From assembly GCA_050084515.1 (NCBI GenBank), contig CM114272.1, forward strand, positions 3,472,001-3,536,000: a DNA stretch of 64,000 nt. Reading direction: 5' to 3'. This document shows positions 33,599-45,419 of the stretch, piece after piece (position 1 is the first letter of the stretch; each line of letters opens with the position of its first letter). The notes beneath the pieces were generated by a model. The model saw nothing but the letters and a program-made list of their open reading frames with translations, did not search any database and was not told the DNA's origin. A program made the position numbers and the translations under genes. Source of the stretch: Blasia pusilla. Its lineage: Eukaryota; Marchantiophyta; Marchantiopsida; Blasiales.

Positions 33599-36500
33599 GT
33601 GATCCACGAGGGGATTATGGATATGGACAATATAACATGTAACATTTCGATTATGGAGGATATCTATGTACCTCAAGATGAACAACCTATGAATAATCCA
33701 TTATGGAGGACATATCCATTCAACAAGATGGTCAACTTACAAATGATGGTACAACAATGGTGGAGGAGATATCTATTCAACAAGAAGACGATGTTATCAA
33801 CAATTTTTCCACACACAATACATTTGAGGTATCTACTCATGTAACACCTAGAGATGTCGAGCAAGTATCTTCTGTATATCATGGATTAAATCTCCCAACG
33901 GAAACTCCTCAATCACCAAATCATAATGTTGGACAAGTTTCAAGAGTTAACACATCACGCAATGTTGCACGAATTCGGAACTTCCAAGAGAGCGATATAA
34001 TGAAGTTAAGACTACGAGCAAGTATCAACCAAGTAACTGGGCGTCATACTATTGGTTCTATGACAAAAACATGCCCTTCATGTTATGCCTTACATTGGAA
34101 GTGTGAAAAGGTAAAGAGTACAAGGTATCGAAACTCGCCTTTTGGAATGTGTTGTAATCATGGAAAAGTAGAACTCTCTTTCTTAAGGTGTTGTCCTCCA
34201 TTCTTGAAATCATTGATTTCTGGTGTTGGAGCTGAAAGTCTTCATTTTCTTTCACACACTCAAGCTTATAATTGTGCTCTTCAGTTACCATCTAGTGGAG
34301 CTCGAGTAAAGGAGCAAGTTGCTGGCACTGGACACTTTCGTATTCAAGGTGGAATTTATCACAGCATCGGCCCATTGCATCCTGATGAAGGGAGTAATCC
34401 CCAATTTGCTCAACTATACATCTATGATACTGAAAATGAATTGGAAAATCGAGGAAGAGTTATGTCTAATGATCTCCGACCTGAGATCTTAGAAGGGTTG
34501 CAAGATATGTTACATGAACATAATCCCTATGTGAAGATATTTCAACACATTGCAAATGAGGCAAGTGGATCTAATCTTCGTATCATTCTAAAGGCGCATG
34601 ATCGAGGAATGGATTCCAAACGTTATAGCTTGCCAACTACATCCGAGGTTGCGAAAATCTTACCTGGTGATGGTAGTGAACATGTGAAGCCACGTGATAT
34701 TATTTTCCAATTATATGGTGGAGGACTTCGTCGTATTTCAGATCTAAATGAAGCATATGTTCCATTATATTTTGTTCTATTATTTCTCTATGGTGAAGCA
34801 GGATGACATCCAGGAATATCTCTTGGGAGATTTGAGGAAACCACGAGTGCCAATATTCCTACTATATTGGATGGAGACATGGAAGGATTTGATGACTGTA
34901 TTGAGGAAGAAAGAATTGATGATGAGATTCTTCATGAACGAAGGAGAAAAACAGTTACAACGCTACAATTTGCCTCTTTTCGACTTCAAAACCGTGTTGG
35001 TGCCGATGACGATAATCGTTTGCTTCGATTTGGGCGTCTTACTCAAGAGTACATGGTTGATTTGTATGCTACAGTAGAGATGCAACGACTATCTTGGGTT
35101 TGATTAAATCAAAAGGAGTTGCGAGCTGAATTATATCAAGGTCAAAAGGATATCCTATATCAAAGTGATAGAGATGGTGCAAGGTTTGGGAGGCGTATTG
35201 TATTGCTTTCTTCTTTTAGTGGAGGCCCACGCCATATGCATCAACTTTATCAAGATTCAATGGCCATTATGAGGCACCATGGGAAACCAAATTACTTTCT
35301 AACAATGACGTGCAATCCTAAATGGGAGGAGATCATTTCAGCACTATTACCTGGTCAACAACCTACCGATAGACCAGATTTGATTGTGCGAGTTTTTGAG
35401 AAAAAAAAAGGAGTTATTAAGGCTTATTCTCGAGAAGCACATATTGGGAAGGGTTGTTGGTTGCATTCATGTGGTTGAATTCTAGAAAAGAGGTCTATCA
35501 CATGTACATATTTTGATTATTCTTCATCATGAGGATAAGCCACGCCCAACATCTGATTATGATGATATAATATCTGCTGAAATTCCTAATCCAAACACTC
35601 ATCCCAAACTTCATTCTATTGTGGCTAATTGCATGGTTCATGGCCCATGTGGACAACTTAATCCAAATGCTCCATGCATGGATAAAGAAATCAAGAAGTG
35701 TACCAAAGGTTATCCTAAGCCCTTTGCAAGCATAACTACGGAGAGTGAGGATGGATATCCGATTTTTCGAAGGTATGTTATCTAACTTTGCATCTTTTGG
35801 ATTTTCAAAATTTCCCTAACTTCTGATTTTTTATAAGGTGAATTTATATTAATTTTTTCCTTCATTCTTATGATACAGGCTGGATAATGGAATAAAAGTA
35901 ATGAAGCGTGATCAAAGTTTGGACAATCGTTGGGTCGTTCCTTACAATCTTTTGTTATGTACTCTCTTTGATTGTCATATCAATTTGGAGATCATGAATA
36001 CTATTTCATCTCTGAAATATTTATACAAATATGTATATAAGGGATCCGATGCGATATCATTTAAGGTTTCAAATAAGGCAAGCACTGAAACAACAAGGGA
36101 GGTAATCGATGAAACTTCACATTATCTTGATGCAAGGTAATCACTCTTTTTCCATTCCTTCAATATGTCTACATTCGAGAGCATATCACACTTAACTAAT
36201 TTCTTTTCATCATTTTTTTGTATCATATATATAGGTACGTTTCTTCCTCTGAGGCATGTTAGAGATTGTTCAAGTTTAGCTTACATGCGGAAAATCCAAG
36301 TATTATAAGGTTGGCAGTTCATCTACCCGAGTTACAAAGTGTTTTCTTCAACGATCACGATAATGTTGAGGAGATACTACAAAGGAACAGGGAGACAACT
36401 CTTACACAATGGTTTGCAACTAATCAATTAGATTTGGAGGCTCGAAAATATCTATACATCGACTTTTCTTCCTATTATCGTTGGAACAAAAAAAAATGGA

Positions 36501-38897
36501 TTCGTAGAATTCAAAGGAGAAATGGTTGTGGTCATCCCATTGGTCGCTTATATCTTACTCATCCAGGTAAATATGTTTGTAATTTCCATAATGTACTTAC
36601 AAATTACGTAAATTTTCAAACGTCCTTTTGATTATTTTCATGTTTGGTATATTAAGCGATTACATTCATGTTTTGATGATAGGTGAAGGAGAACGACATT
36701 GGTTGCGATTGCTGCTTCATCATGTTTGAGGCGTAACTACGTATGAATACTTGAGAACTGTGCAAGGAGTGCTATATCCAACATTTAAAGAAGCTGCTAT
36801 TCAAATGGGGCTTCTTGAAGATGATAGGGAAGTATTCTCATGCTTTCAAGAAGCATCAGAAATCCGCGCAGGTCGTACGCTTTGCCAACTCTTTGCAATT
36901 ATTCTCGCCTACAACACCCCAACTCGACCTGCTCAACTATGGAGTCAATTTTTGATCCCACTCATAGAGAATATCTTATATGAACGATGCGAGGTAATTT
37001 CTATTCCTACTTTTATGATAATAATTCTTATTTTTGGCTTTTTCTTTTGGACTTACTCCCGTATCATTTTCTATATATATATGCAGAAAATAGGGATTCA
37101 TGATCTTGCTCCAGATGCTTTAATTATTAACACAGCATTATTGGATATCCACTATCATTTGCAAGATCAAGGCAAACGATTATCCGATTTCCTTGATATG
37201 CCTCAAGCAGATTTCCAAGCTTCATCTTCATATTCGTATTTGGAAGCAGAAGAGCTCATGTATGATCAAAATGACTTATATGAGCAAGCTAGGTTAGGAG
37301 AGGAAAATTTGAATGATGAACAAAGGTTGATTTGGGATGCTATACAAAATAAACTTGATAGCATTATTATTGGTGATATTTCTTCAGGTTCAAAATTATT
37401 CTTCATTGACGGGCCTGGTGGAACAGGAAAAACCTTTTTATAAAATCTTCTTCTTGCAAGTGTACGAGGTGTTGGAGGCATAGCTTTAGCTATCGCTTCT
37501 TTGGGAATAGCTGCTTTATTGTTAAATGGAGGACGCACTCCGCATTCACGCTTCAAGATTCCAATTAATATAGATGAAAAATCCACTTGCAAGTAAATAT
37601 TAAACCATTTTATGACTTTGTAACTCTTTTAATATTATAAAGATAATACTTACCCAACATACTAATATATCTTTTGGTATATTTTTGTAGTTTACCTGTT
37701 AATAGCGAAGCTGCGCGCTTGATTCAAAGGGCATGGCTTATCATATGGGATGAGGCACCGATGACTCATCGCCATGCATTTGAGGCTGTAAATCGATCCT
37801 TTCAAGATATCATGGGAGTGATATCGGAAGACTTGAGGAATGTTTCGTTTGGTGGCAAATTAGTAATATTTGGTGGGGATTTTTGCCAAGTGTTATCTGT
37901 TGTTTGTCATGGCGACCGTCCAAAAATTATTCAAGCCACATTAAAGAGGTCATATTTATGGTCTCATGTGAGGGTAATGAATCTTACAACGAATATGAGA
38001 TGTCAAAATTTGGAGGTGAACATGCGTATACAACAAGAAGCTTTTGCAAATTGGTTACTGGAGGTTGGAGAGGGACGTGTGCCTTATGAATATCACTTGG
38101 GAGAGGATTTTATACGATTTCCAAATAATATGGTGACCAAGAGTAAGAATATAAGTGATCTTATTGACATCATCTATGGAAATGATTATGAAAAGTTTCG
38201 TGACATCACATTTTTAAGAGATACAACAATTCTCACACCAAAAAATCGAGATGTTGATGATATCAATACAGAAGTCATGTCTCGATTCTATGGAGAGGTA
38301 ATATTGGTTGTCAAATAATTTCCATGTCATTTTCTTAACAAATACTTGAATTATATTATGCATCAAAACTAAATTCATCTTCTAAGATATGTTTGTTCTA
38401 TGCAAGAACGTACTTACCTTAGTGTTGATTTTGTTCCGGATGAGGGAATGAGTTATATCTATCCGACAGAATTCCTAAATACGTGCTTACCGTCAGGTTT
38501 ACCACCGCATCGTTTAAGCTTGAAAATTGGTGCGCCTATCATGCTTTTACGAAACTTGAATGGTTCAAAGGGACAAGCAAATGGAACTCGATTGGTGATC
38601 CGTGGATTCATGCAACATGTCATTGATGCTGAAATTATCACAAGGAAGCACACTGGAGATCGAGTCTTTATTCCACGAATCCCATTGATTGCATCAGACT
38701 CGGGCTTACCTTTTGATTTACGTAGATTTCAATTTCCTATTCGTCCGACTTTTGTCATGACTATCAATAAATCTCAAGGTCAAACTTTGAAAAAGATAAG
38801 AATTTACTTATCTACATCAATATTTTCTCATGATCAGTTATATGTAGCATTGTCAAGAATAAGAAAAAAAAACAATAAATATAATAATAAGAAATGA
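33599..38897 (+). pseudogene. Helitron RepHel (HUH nuclease-helicase) gene
   Basis: Coding blocks and visible introns: 33599-35772, 35879-36136, 36236-36565, 36684-36993, 37087-37594, 37692-38297 and about 38398-38897. The N terminus has three 50-bp units (MEDIYVPQDEQ, MEDISIQQDGQ, VEEISIQQEDD) and then a cysteine-rich finger (CPSCYALHWKCEK...MCCNHG). Rep contains FLTMTCNPKWEEI, the HUH site GLSHVHILIIL (about 35500) and the tyrosine motif KYLYKYVYKG. The helicase has Walker A (IDGPGGTGKTFL, 37408-37440), Walker B (IIWDEAPM), GGDFCQVL, TTNMR and the terminal NKSQGQTLKKIRIYL...QLYVALSR. The enzyme would nick and unwind DNA for rolling-circle transposition. It is dead here: in-frame stops occur at 34804, 35101, 35483, 36260, 36727 and 37441, with a frameshift near 35440. 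Confidence 0.9.
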
Positions 38898-38899
38898 CG

Positions 38900-40560
38900 C
38901 ACTTTCAAATGAAAAAGTTTACCCGTGGCACCTAAATTTTGATGTCTCCTACCTATAATACTATTGCAATTAATTTCAAATTCTTGAGTGTGAGAAAAGA
39001 GGAGTGAAACATTTCATACTAGTTATGTCACACGATCATATCATATCCTCAACACTTGACTTTCCGTACATAAAGTATTATGCATCGAAAGTCAACCAGA
39101 CATCGAGTAAACACACGTGTTCTTACCTTAATAAAGTGAAGTGATAAAACTTGAGCTAAGTAAAGCTAATTTAAAACTATCTTCAATAGGATACACTTGA
39201 CCTTTGACCTCTATGCTATGCACGTGCTAGACACGGATAACCTCTTTCTTTGGCTCCTTTCTTACAAGGGAATATAGATATATTCCTCATGCCATCAAAT
39301 ACCAACCACGCCGAAAAAAATCAATTCTTTTTTTCTCCTGATAATCTATAGATATGAAACATTCAAAATCACGAAATATATATACAATCAAAGTCACCTA
39401 TAAAGCACGACTTGGTCGGTGGAGTGGAGCTCGTGAGGACGGAGAGCGGATGTCCCTGGTACAAAGACTTTGCCACAGGGATTCTCTAACGCTCTTGCCA
39501 CCTAAGGCAGCACAGGTGTCCCCATGTTGTGACGTGGCACAGTACGATCCTGTCCTTCCTTGGTCGTATGTTGAAACGAGTCCTCCATGCCGTCCGAGTT
39601 CTCCTCATTCCGTCGCGCCAATCAATAGTTATTATTTTAGTCAGCTGAAATGCATGGTTAATGTAAATACGTTAGAAGAACGAGAAAACAGGAATATGCC
39701 GCATCCCTCAATTCCAGTGCGTGGTCTTCCTCGGAAACTAGTCGAGAATTTCCGTCCGCTGTGGCCGGGAGGTTCCCCCTACATTCGCCGAACGTTCGTC
39801 ACGCGTGTGCCACTCTTCCCTGGAATTGTGGGAGCAATTCCTCGCTCCATGGGCGCTTCTTTTCGCCACCGTTGGCACGAAGTGTTGAAGAAGTAAGTTA
39901 CCATTAGTGTGCACTTCTTATTTTGGGAAGCGAATATTAGATTGATGGAGTGTGATTGATCGAGGAATCCATAACAAGAGATGTATGGGTGGCCAAAAAT
40001 TGATGGATGAGTGGCCTTGCCTCGTTGAAAGCGGATTTGGTGTGGAGAAGGGTTCTTAGATTTTTTTTGCATTTAATTTTAGTTTTCTTAGTTTTATGGA
40101 TGTAAGAGTGGATCGATTTTGTCCATAACGGACATGTTGAGGAAGAAATGCACTATCCCACTATGGAAGATGCTAATGGAAGTTATCTTATGGATGTAGA
40201 AAGGACATAAACAAGATGTTATGATGAGGAAGAGCTAGAGTGAAAGTGATATTAATGTAATAAATAAATGGTATCATTTCATGCATTCTATTTTGGAAAG
40301 TGATTTCTTATTTTCAGATTTTTTTTTCTTTGTTTACTTGACATGTGGCAACATGCAACAACTAGATATGCTTCTTCTTTTATGGGAAGCAAAAATATTT
40401 TGTCTCCCATAAATTAGTCCCTTCACCCCGGGATACCCACTAGTGTCTCATGGAAGAACTTAATATGAAGGTGGAAAATTGAATTCACTACAAATTTGGA
40501 GGAACTCTTTAGACATTATTATAGACTTATGAAGAATTACAAAATGAAGGGATAGGCTGT
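38900..40560. other. Intergenic, no supported gene
   Basis: The 180-codon frame at 39354-39896 has no recognisable domain and an uneven residue pattern; I do not call it. The rest is AT-rich. Helitron 3' sequence probably ends in the first 200 bp. Confidence 0.5.
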
Positions 40561-40565
40561 GTCAT

Positions 40566-41500
40566 TCTTTAAGACTTACCGAGGATTGATCTTGAGCGAC
40601 TAGGGCTGCTAAGTATTTAAGGGGTTTGGGTGGTGGAATAGGGTTGGGGTTGCTCTTTAGGACTTACGTGAACCATATGTAGTTGTTTCTCTTTGGAAAT
40701 GATTCCCAAATCTCTCCAAATTAGGATGTGCTAGCCTAGGTTGTGATATAGAGAGGATGGAGCAAGAGACCTTTGCAACTTTTAGTTAGTTCTCATAGTC
40801 TCATAAAAGTCATTGCGGGAGGATGTTGGAGCGGATTGGATCGCAGGATTCGAGGGAGCACCCACTGATTCCTGGTCTTCGTCACCTTGAGCTTGTAGAA
40901 AGTGCCATCAGAAAGCGAGACAGGGACTCCCATCTGACATGACTTCCGGATGCTAAAGGATCACCAGCCTCCCGGATAACTCACGATTTCATTGCGAGTC
41001 CCACTGGAACCTGACTCAGACGCGTTCGTTATTATGGCCCACGCTCACTGTTCCAGTGGGACTCGCAATGAAATCGCGAGTCATCCGGGAGTCTGGTGAT
41101 CCTCTAGCATCCGGAAGTCATGTCAGATGGGAGTCCCTGTCTCGCTTTCTGATGGCACTTTCTACAAGCTGAAGGTGACGAAGACTAGGCTATGGAATCA
41201 GTGGGTGCTCCCTTGAATCCTGCGATCCAATCCGCTCCAACATCGTTCCGCGATGACTTTTATGAGACTATGAGAACTAACTAAGAGTTGCAAAGGTCTC
41301 TTGCTCCATCCTCTCTATATCACAACCTAGGCTAGCACATCCTAATTTGGAGAGATTTGGGAATCATTTCCAAAGAGAAACAACTACATATGGTTCACGT
41401 AAGTCCCAAAGAGCAACCCCAACCCTATTCCACCATCCAAACCCCTTAAATACTTAGCAGCCCTAGTCGCTCAAGATCAATCCTTGGTAAGTCTTAAAGA
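40566..41500. repeat. Large near-perfect palindrome (foldback)
   Basis: The left arm 40566-41010 (TCTTTAAGACTTACCGAGG ... CGAGTCCCACTGGAAC) is the reverse complement of the right arm 41050-41500 (GTTCCAGTGGGACTCG ... GGTAAGTCTTAAAGA). The loop is 39 nt. The arms are about 445 bp each and differ at only a few scattered positions, including a 7-bp block (CTAGGCTATGG against CCAGGA) near the middle. Sequence continues differently on both sides. Neither arm encodes a recognisable protein. A transcript of it would form a very long double-stranded hairpin. Confidence 0.95.
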
Positions 41501-42974
41501 CGGTAAAACAAGGAAGCACTTTGTGCTGAAAAGCTTTAAAGGGATGGATGCTTCAATGTCCTGGATGCGTATGTGATGTTCGTTTCAGAGAAATGCAAGA
41601 AGAGACTAAAGGCCATGGGTGAACCGGTACAATGAAGGTACGAATCCCTCAAGGAGGAAAAAGATTTATTGTGTATTATATAAAATGTGACTCATTTATT
41701 GTATCATATCCGAAAACTGGCATTTTTGTCATCCATTTCTTAGCCAAAGACCTGCCAGCTGAGCTGAGAATATTCGCATTGAGTTGAGTCAGCTTCAGGG
41801 ATCCAAGTTGTGCCGATTGGATCGGCTCTTCTGGTTTCCATGGTGACACGAAATTCGTCTTATTCACTGAATTCTAGACCGCTTTCTGGAAGCGTCGACT
41901 ACGAAAAGTCCATGAAAATCGACGAGTTAAAAACAAAAGATATAAAGTGGATCGCATGAAAAAAATCGCCCACCCATTCATTTCTCACTGTCGTCATGGA
42001 GCTTGTCATAGAGCTGTCATAGAAACCGCAAAAGACATGGAGACAAGAAAAACTGTGGTGCTCAGAATTACTGGATATATTTCCGGATCGGATTTGATCA
42101 GATTTTCTTGCTCATCCTTAAGCCATGGGCGGATCGGAAGAGAATAGCTAGCGACAACGAAAGTCAAACTGGGAGAAGAAAAAACCTCTGAAATATCTTG
42201 GCGTCCAGCAGAACGGGCGGTGGGGGCAGATTTAGCTCCAACCAGAAACTATAATGAAAAGGACGCTCAAATCCTAAACTCTGCACCCTCAGACATTATT
42301 TTAACATCCAAAAGTCGAAGTTTCCAGTTCTTGAAATAAGTAAAAAATGATGAATCGTGACTTCCGGTAGTAAAACTGGCACCAGTGGACTTGAAATTGA
42401 AATTTCAAGCTTCTGCCTCATCCGCAAGCCGATAAGAGAATCGAGGGAGGACCTGAATTAAAATAGTAAGTTCTAAACGTGCGTCGTGCAGTTCTTCCGA
42501 ACGCAAAATACTCCCGCTATGCCGATCTGACTCGTTGGGCTTTAAGAGTGCACAAATGCTCCTCAAGTGTCCAAACTAGTAATTCAGAAATCGTTTGAAG
42601 TCCGAGCTATTAAATCTGGACTATAATTGTGATGATGGCGTATGTTTGAGGCAGATGCAAACTGGTTCGAAATTCATGAGGGCTGAACCGTCAAGTTCAC
42701 ACCTCATATTGCCTTCCCGGTGATCATTACTGGCCACATTACTGGCTGAGATTGGGCACAACAGTTTTTCCCGTATCGTGCAATCTCTTAGAATCTCTGA
42801 ACTCCAACTGCAGCGAATGCCACCACCTCAGAAGGGGAATCATGTAGTGGACGGAGATTGAAAACGTCGCGAGGTGAATCATCTGGAAAATTGGGCTTGC
42901 AGCGGGTTTGGGTCGATGCTGGACTTCGAGAATCCATTCTGAGAGTTAGTTGAAAGCTACGACTCAGAAGAAAA

Positions 42975-43137
42975 GTTCAACATACATGAAAACTGAACAT
43001 CTGAACCAGTATGGAGTCGGAAGAAACGTTCAACATCCATGAAAACTGAATATCTGAACTAGTATGGAGTCGGAAGAAAAGTTCAACATCCATGAAAACT
43101 GAATATCTGAACTAGTATAGACTCGGAAGAAAAATTT
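42975..43137. repeat. 53-bp tandem repeat, three copies
   Basis: Units start at 42975, 43028 and 43081 with GTTCAACATCCATGAAAACT and end CGGAAGAAA. A fourth partial copy (CATGAAAACTGAACATCTG) lies at 43299, about 160 bp beyond the array. Confidence 0.9.
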
Positions 43138-44536
43138 GGTCTAGTTATCGATTTGAAGATTTAGCTTGTATAAACAGATTTTGGTTTAATACAATGAATG
43201 GAAGTCGATTTTCTGTGATTAGATTTCGCATGTATCCTTCTATTTCCAATTAAAAAAAATTTCATATTATTTTTGATAACTATAAAAAAAATTTCATACA
43301 TGAAAACTGAACATCTGAACCAGTATGCGGTTTCGAGTTTTATACGAAAACACGAATACAATACAATCGGGAACTAATACAGTCGGAGTAACAGGGCACG
43401 CAGTTTGTCTATTCTTATTCGTATTAATGAAAGAGTTAATACTAATACGGTCACTAACACTGTGGAGTTCACATCGAGAACCTGCACAATAACTTCGGAG
43501 TCGATTAAATTCTAGAACGAAGAAGGCGACCTGGAAAATTTCGGAAAGAAACACCCAATTATACTCAAAATTCAGGTTCAATTGGGTGGGGAATTCACGC
43601 TCGTATGTTTAATTCCATTGTATTATAGAAACAAATCTCGGAAGAGGACTGTAAAAGCCAAAAAGGAAGGAAGAGTTAAGAGGAAGAAAAGCAAGTGCAG
43701 AAGTGTGCGGCCCTTTGAGAGGGATAGGAGGAGACAGAAATTAATAAACATGTGTGGTGAGGAAAAAAACCACGAACCTGTAGGGGTCGTAATAACATGG
43801 GAATGAGACACATTACCGATTGAGCATAACTGCGAGCGGAAATGTGAAGTGTACATAATTTCTTGATTTTACATGTATACTATCTATATACATTAAATCT
43901 AAGCTCACACCATTCAAAATGCATAAGGTGAATGGCACACAAATATTCAGGAAAGTGAATAGAATTCTTCATGTCTGCATAACTGGGAATTAACTACCAT
44001 TCAAACAATGCCCTAGAGTAGGGTATAGAACCTTTCATGAATGGGAACCCGATCCAAAACCAAACTATAGGTATCAAACTGTGTAAAGTTAGAAATGCTA
44101 AGTTTTTCCCAAACTTGACAGAAAAGCGGAAGTTTGTGTACATGCAGATATTTTCCTCAGTTGAAAGGGAGATTCGGAATATTAGCTCTTGTTGGTACAG
44201 AGCAGAGTACGTCTCAGGCCATGGAAAGGCTGATGTACGTGCCGTCGCCTTGCCAGGATAGCGTTTAGAGTACCAAAGTAGATCACAATAGCCATTACTT
44301 ATGTCGAATAAACACAAGCCCTAATAAAGGAACGGCGGATTGGAACTCAAAGCTAATTTCACCAATAACACAAACAATATCAGCAATAGCCCGTTGGCTT
44401 TATGGAGACCAGGAGATCCTACCAAAAAAAGTGTTAAAACGCAGCGCCGTATATTCATGCCTACTGGGACGAGTTTATGAAACCGGCCATCTATGAAATC
44501 GGCATCCACGCACAGAAACGAGCGCACGTTCTGCCT

Positions 44537-44585
44537 AGAATTCTGGCGAATGGGATGTTCTGCATCCCATCAGCGAGAATTCTGC
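44537..44585. repeat. Imperfect hairpin
   Basis: AGAATTCTGGCGAATGGGATG and CATCCCATCAGCGAGAATTCT are inverted with three mismatches around a 5-7 nt loop. The two GAATTCT ends are perfect. No context suggests a gene terminator. Confidence 0.6.
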
Positions 44586-45024
44586 CATTGACAAATTGGC
44601 GTTCGATATCTCTACTCCGGTACTGTATACAGAAGCTCCCATCCTCCGTCTTCACCGTCATTCGAGCGTACAAGTGCCACTCAAAAACTTCAAGGGTTCG
44701 CAGGATCCATTTTCTTACTTAGGCAAGAGCTGCTCGCTCGCTCAATTCCAATTTGACATCCACACATGACTTCGAGCCTGAGTTAAAGCTCAAAGCCCTA
44801 CCCATCCTTAGAGGATTGCATGCAAAGCAAACTGCGAAGGAGGATCATAATCTCATCTTCATAGCTCACAAAGAAGGGAATTCCGTCTAGGGTGAGGCCA
44901 ACGCATCAGAAGAGAAAACGGCTCTTGGACCAAAATTTTGACAAAGAGGGAAGAATCCATTAAGAAACCACAATTGGTGTCTGTGACCTAAATATTTCAG
45001 TACAGAAAAATCATCACATTCCTT

Positions 45025-45054
45025 GGGAATAATAGAGCTTACTCTATTATTCCC
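45025..45054. repeat. Perfect 13-bp hairpin
   Basis: GGGAATAATAGAG and CTCTATTATTCCC flank CTTA. It lies about 370 bp beyond the stop of subtilase B (its 3' side). It is short and AT-rich. Confidence 0.8.
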
Positions 45055-45419
45055 AACTCCCAAGAATCACAACAAGCTGAAGTTCCATTCCTGTTGTCAT
45101 TTCTCCAAGGAATCGAGCCAATGCGCACATGCATGCATCCGAACATTCACCCAACTCACCACATACCACTAGTACAGATACCTATTAATCCTTCTCTTCT
45201 GATGGTGGACGCAGATCACGAGAGCTGGTAAGTGTTGATTCAGATTAGGATCCAGAGATACCCCACAAACTTTTTCTATTCTAAAATCAACAACTTCCAA
45301 GAGACACATTGGTTCATGCATTTGTAGCTAAGTACTTCTCCAGGGAATCGACCCAAGGTGCACATACATGAGAACATTCACCCCAGCCCACTGATCCCTA
45401 AGCCCTGCCCCTCTCTCGT

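Larger units (their letters stand above)
31400..38900 (+). mobile_element. Helitron rolling-circle transposon, decayed
   Basis: An AT-rich plus-strand element whose central gene is a plant-type RepHel protein split by introns. Rep motifs, Walker A and B and the terminal SF1 helicase motifs are all visible in order. Two further open stretches of unknown function lie upstream (31422-32690) and may be part of the element. Exact ends are not fixed. Helitrons begin TC and end CTRR behind a short hairpin. A CTAG at about 39017 lacks a convincing hairpin, so I do not claim it. Element borders here are set by coding homology and composition only. Confidence 0.85.
41510..45410. other. Intergenic, no supported gene
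   Basis: Small frames on both strands, none with recognisable features. Contains a 53-bp tandem repeat at 42975-43137, an imperfect hairpin at 44537-44585 and a perfect one at 45025-45054. Confidence 0.55.

Noticed and set aside
38905-39025. CTAG at about 39017 as the Helitron 3' end
   Set aside because: No convincing GC-rich hairpin just upstream, and the A|T insertion context alone is too common.
39354-39896. 180-codon plus-strand frame
   Set aside because: No domain, signal peptide, coherent composition or neighbouring exon; an open frame of this length can occur by chance in this GC range.
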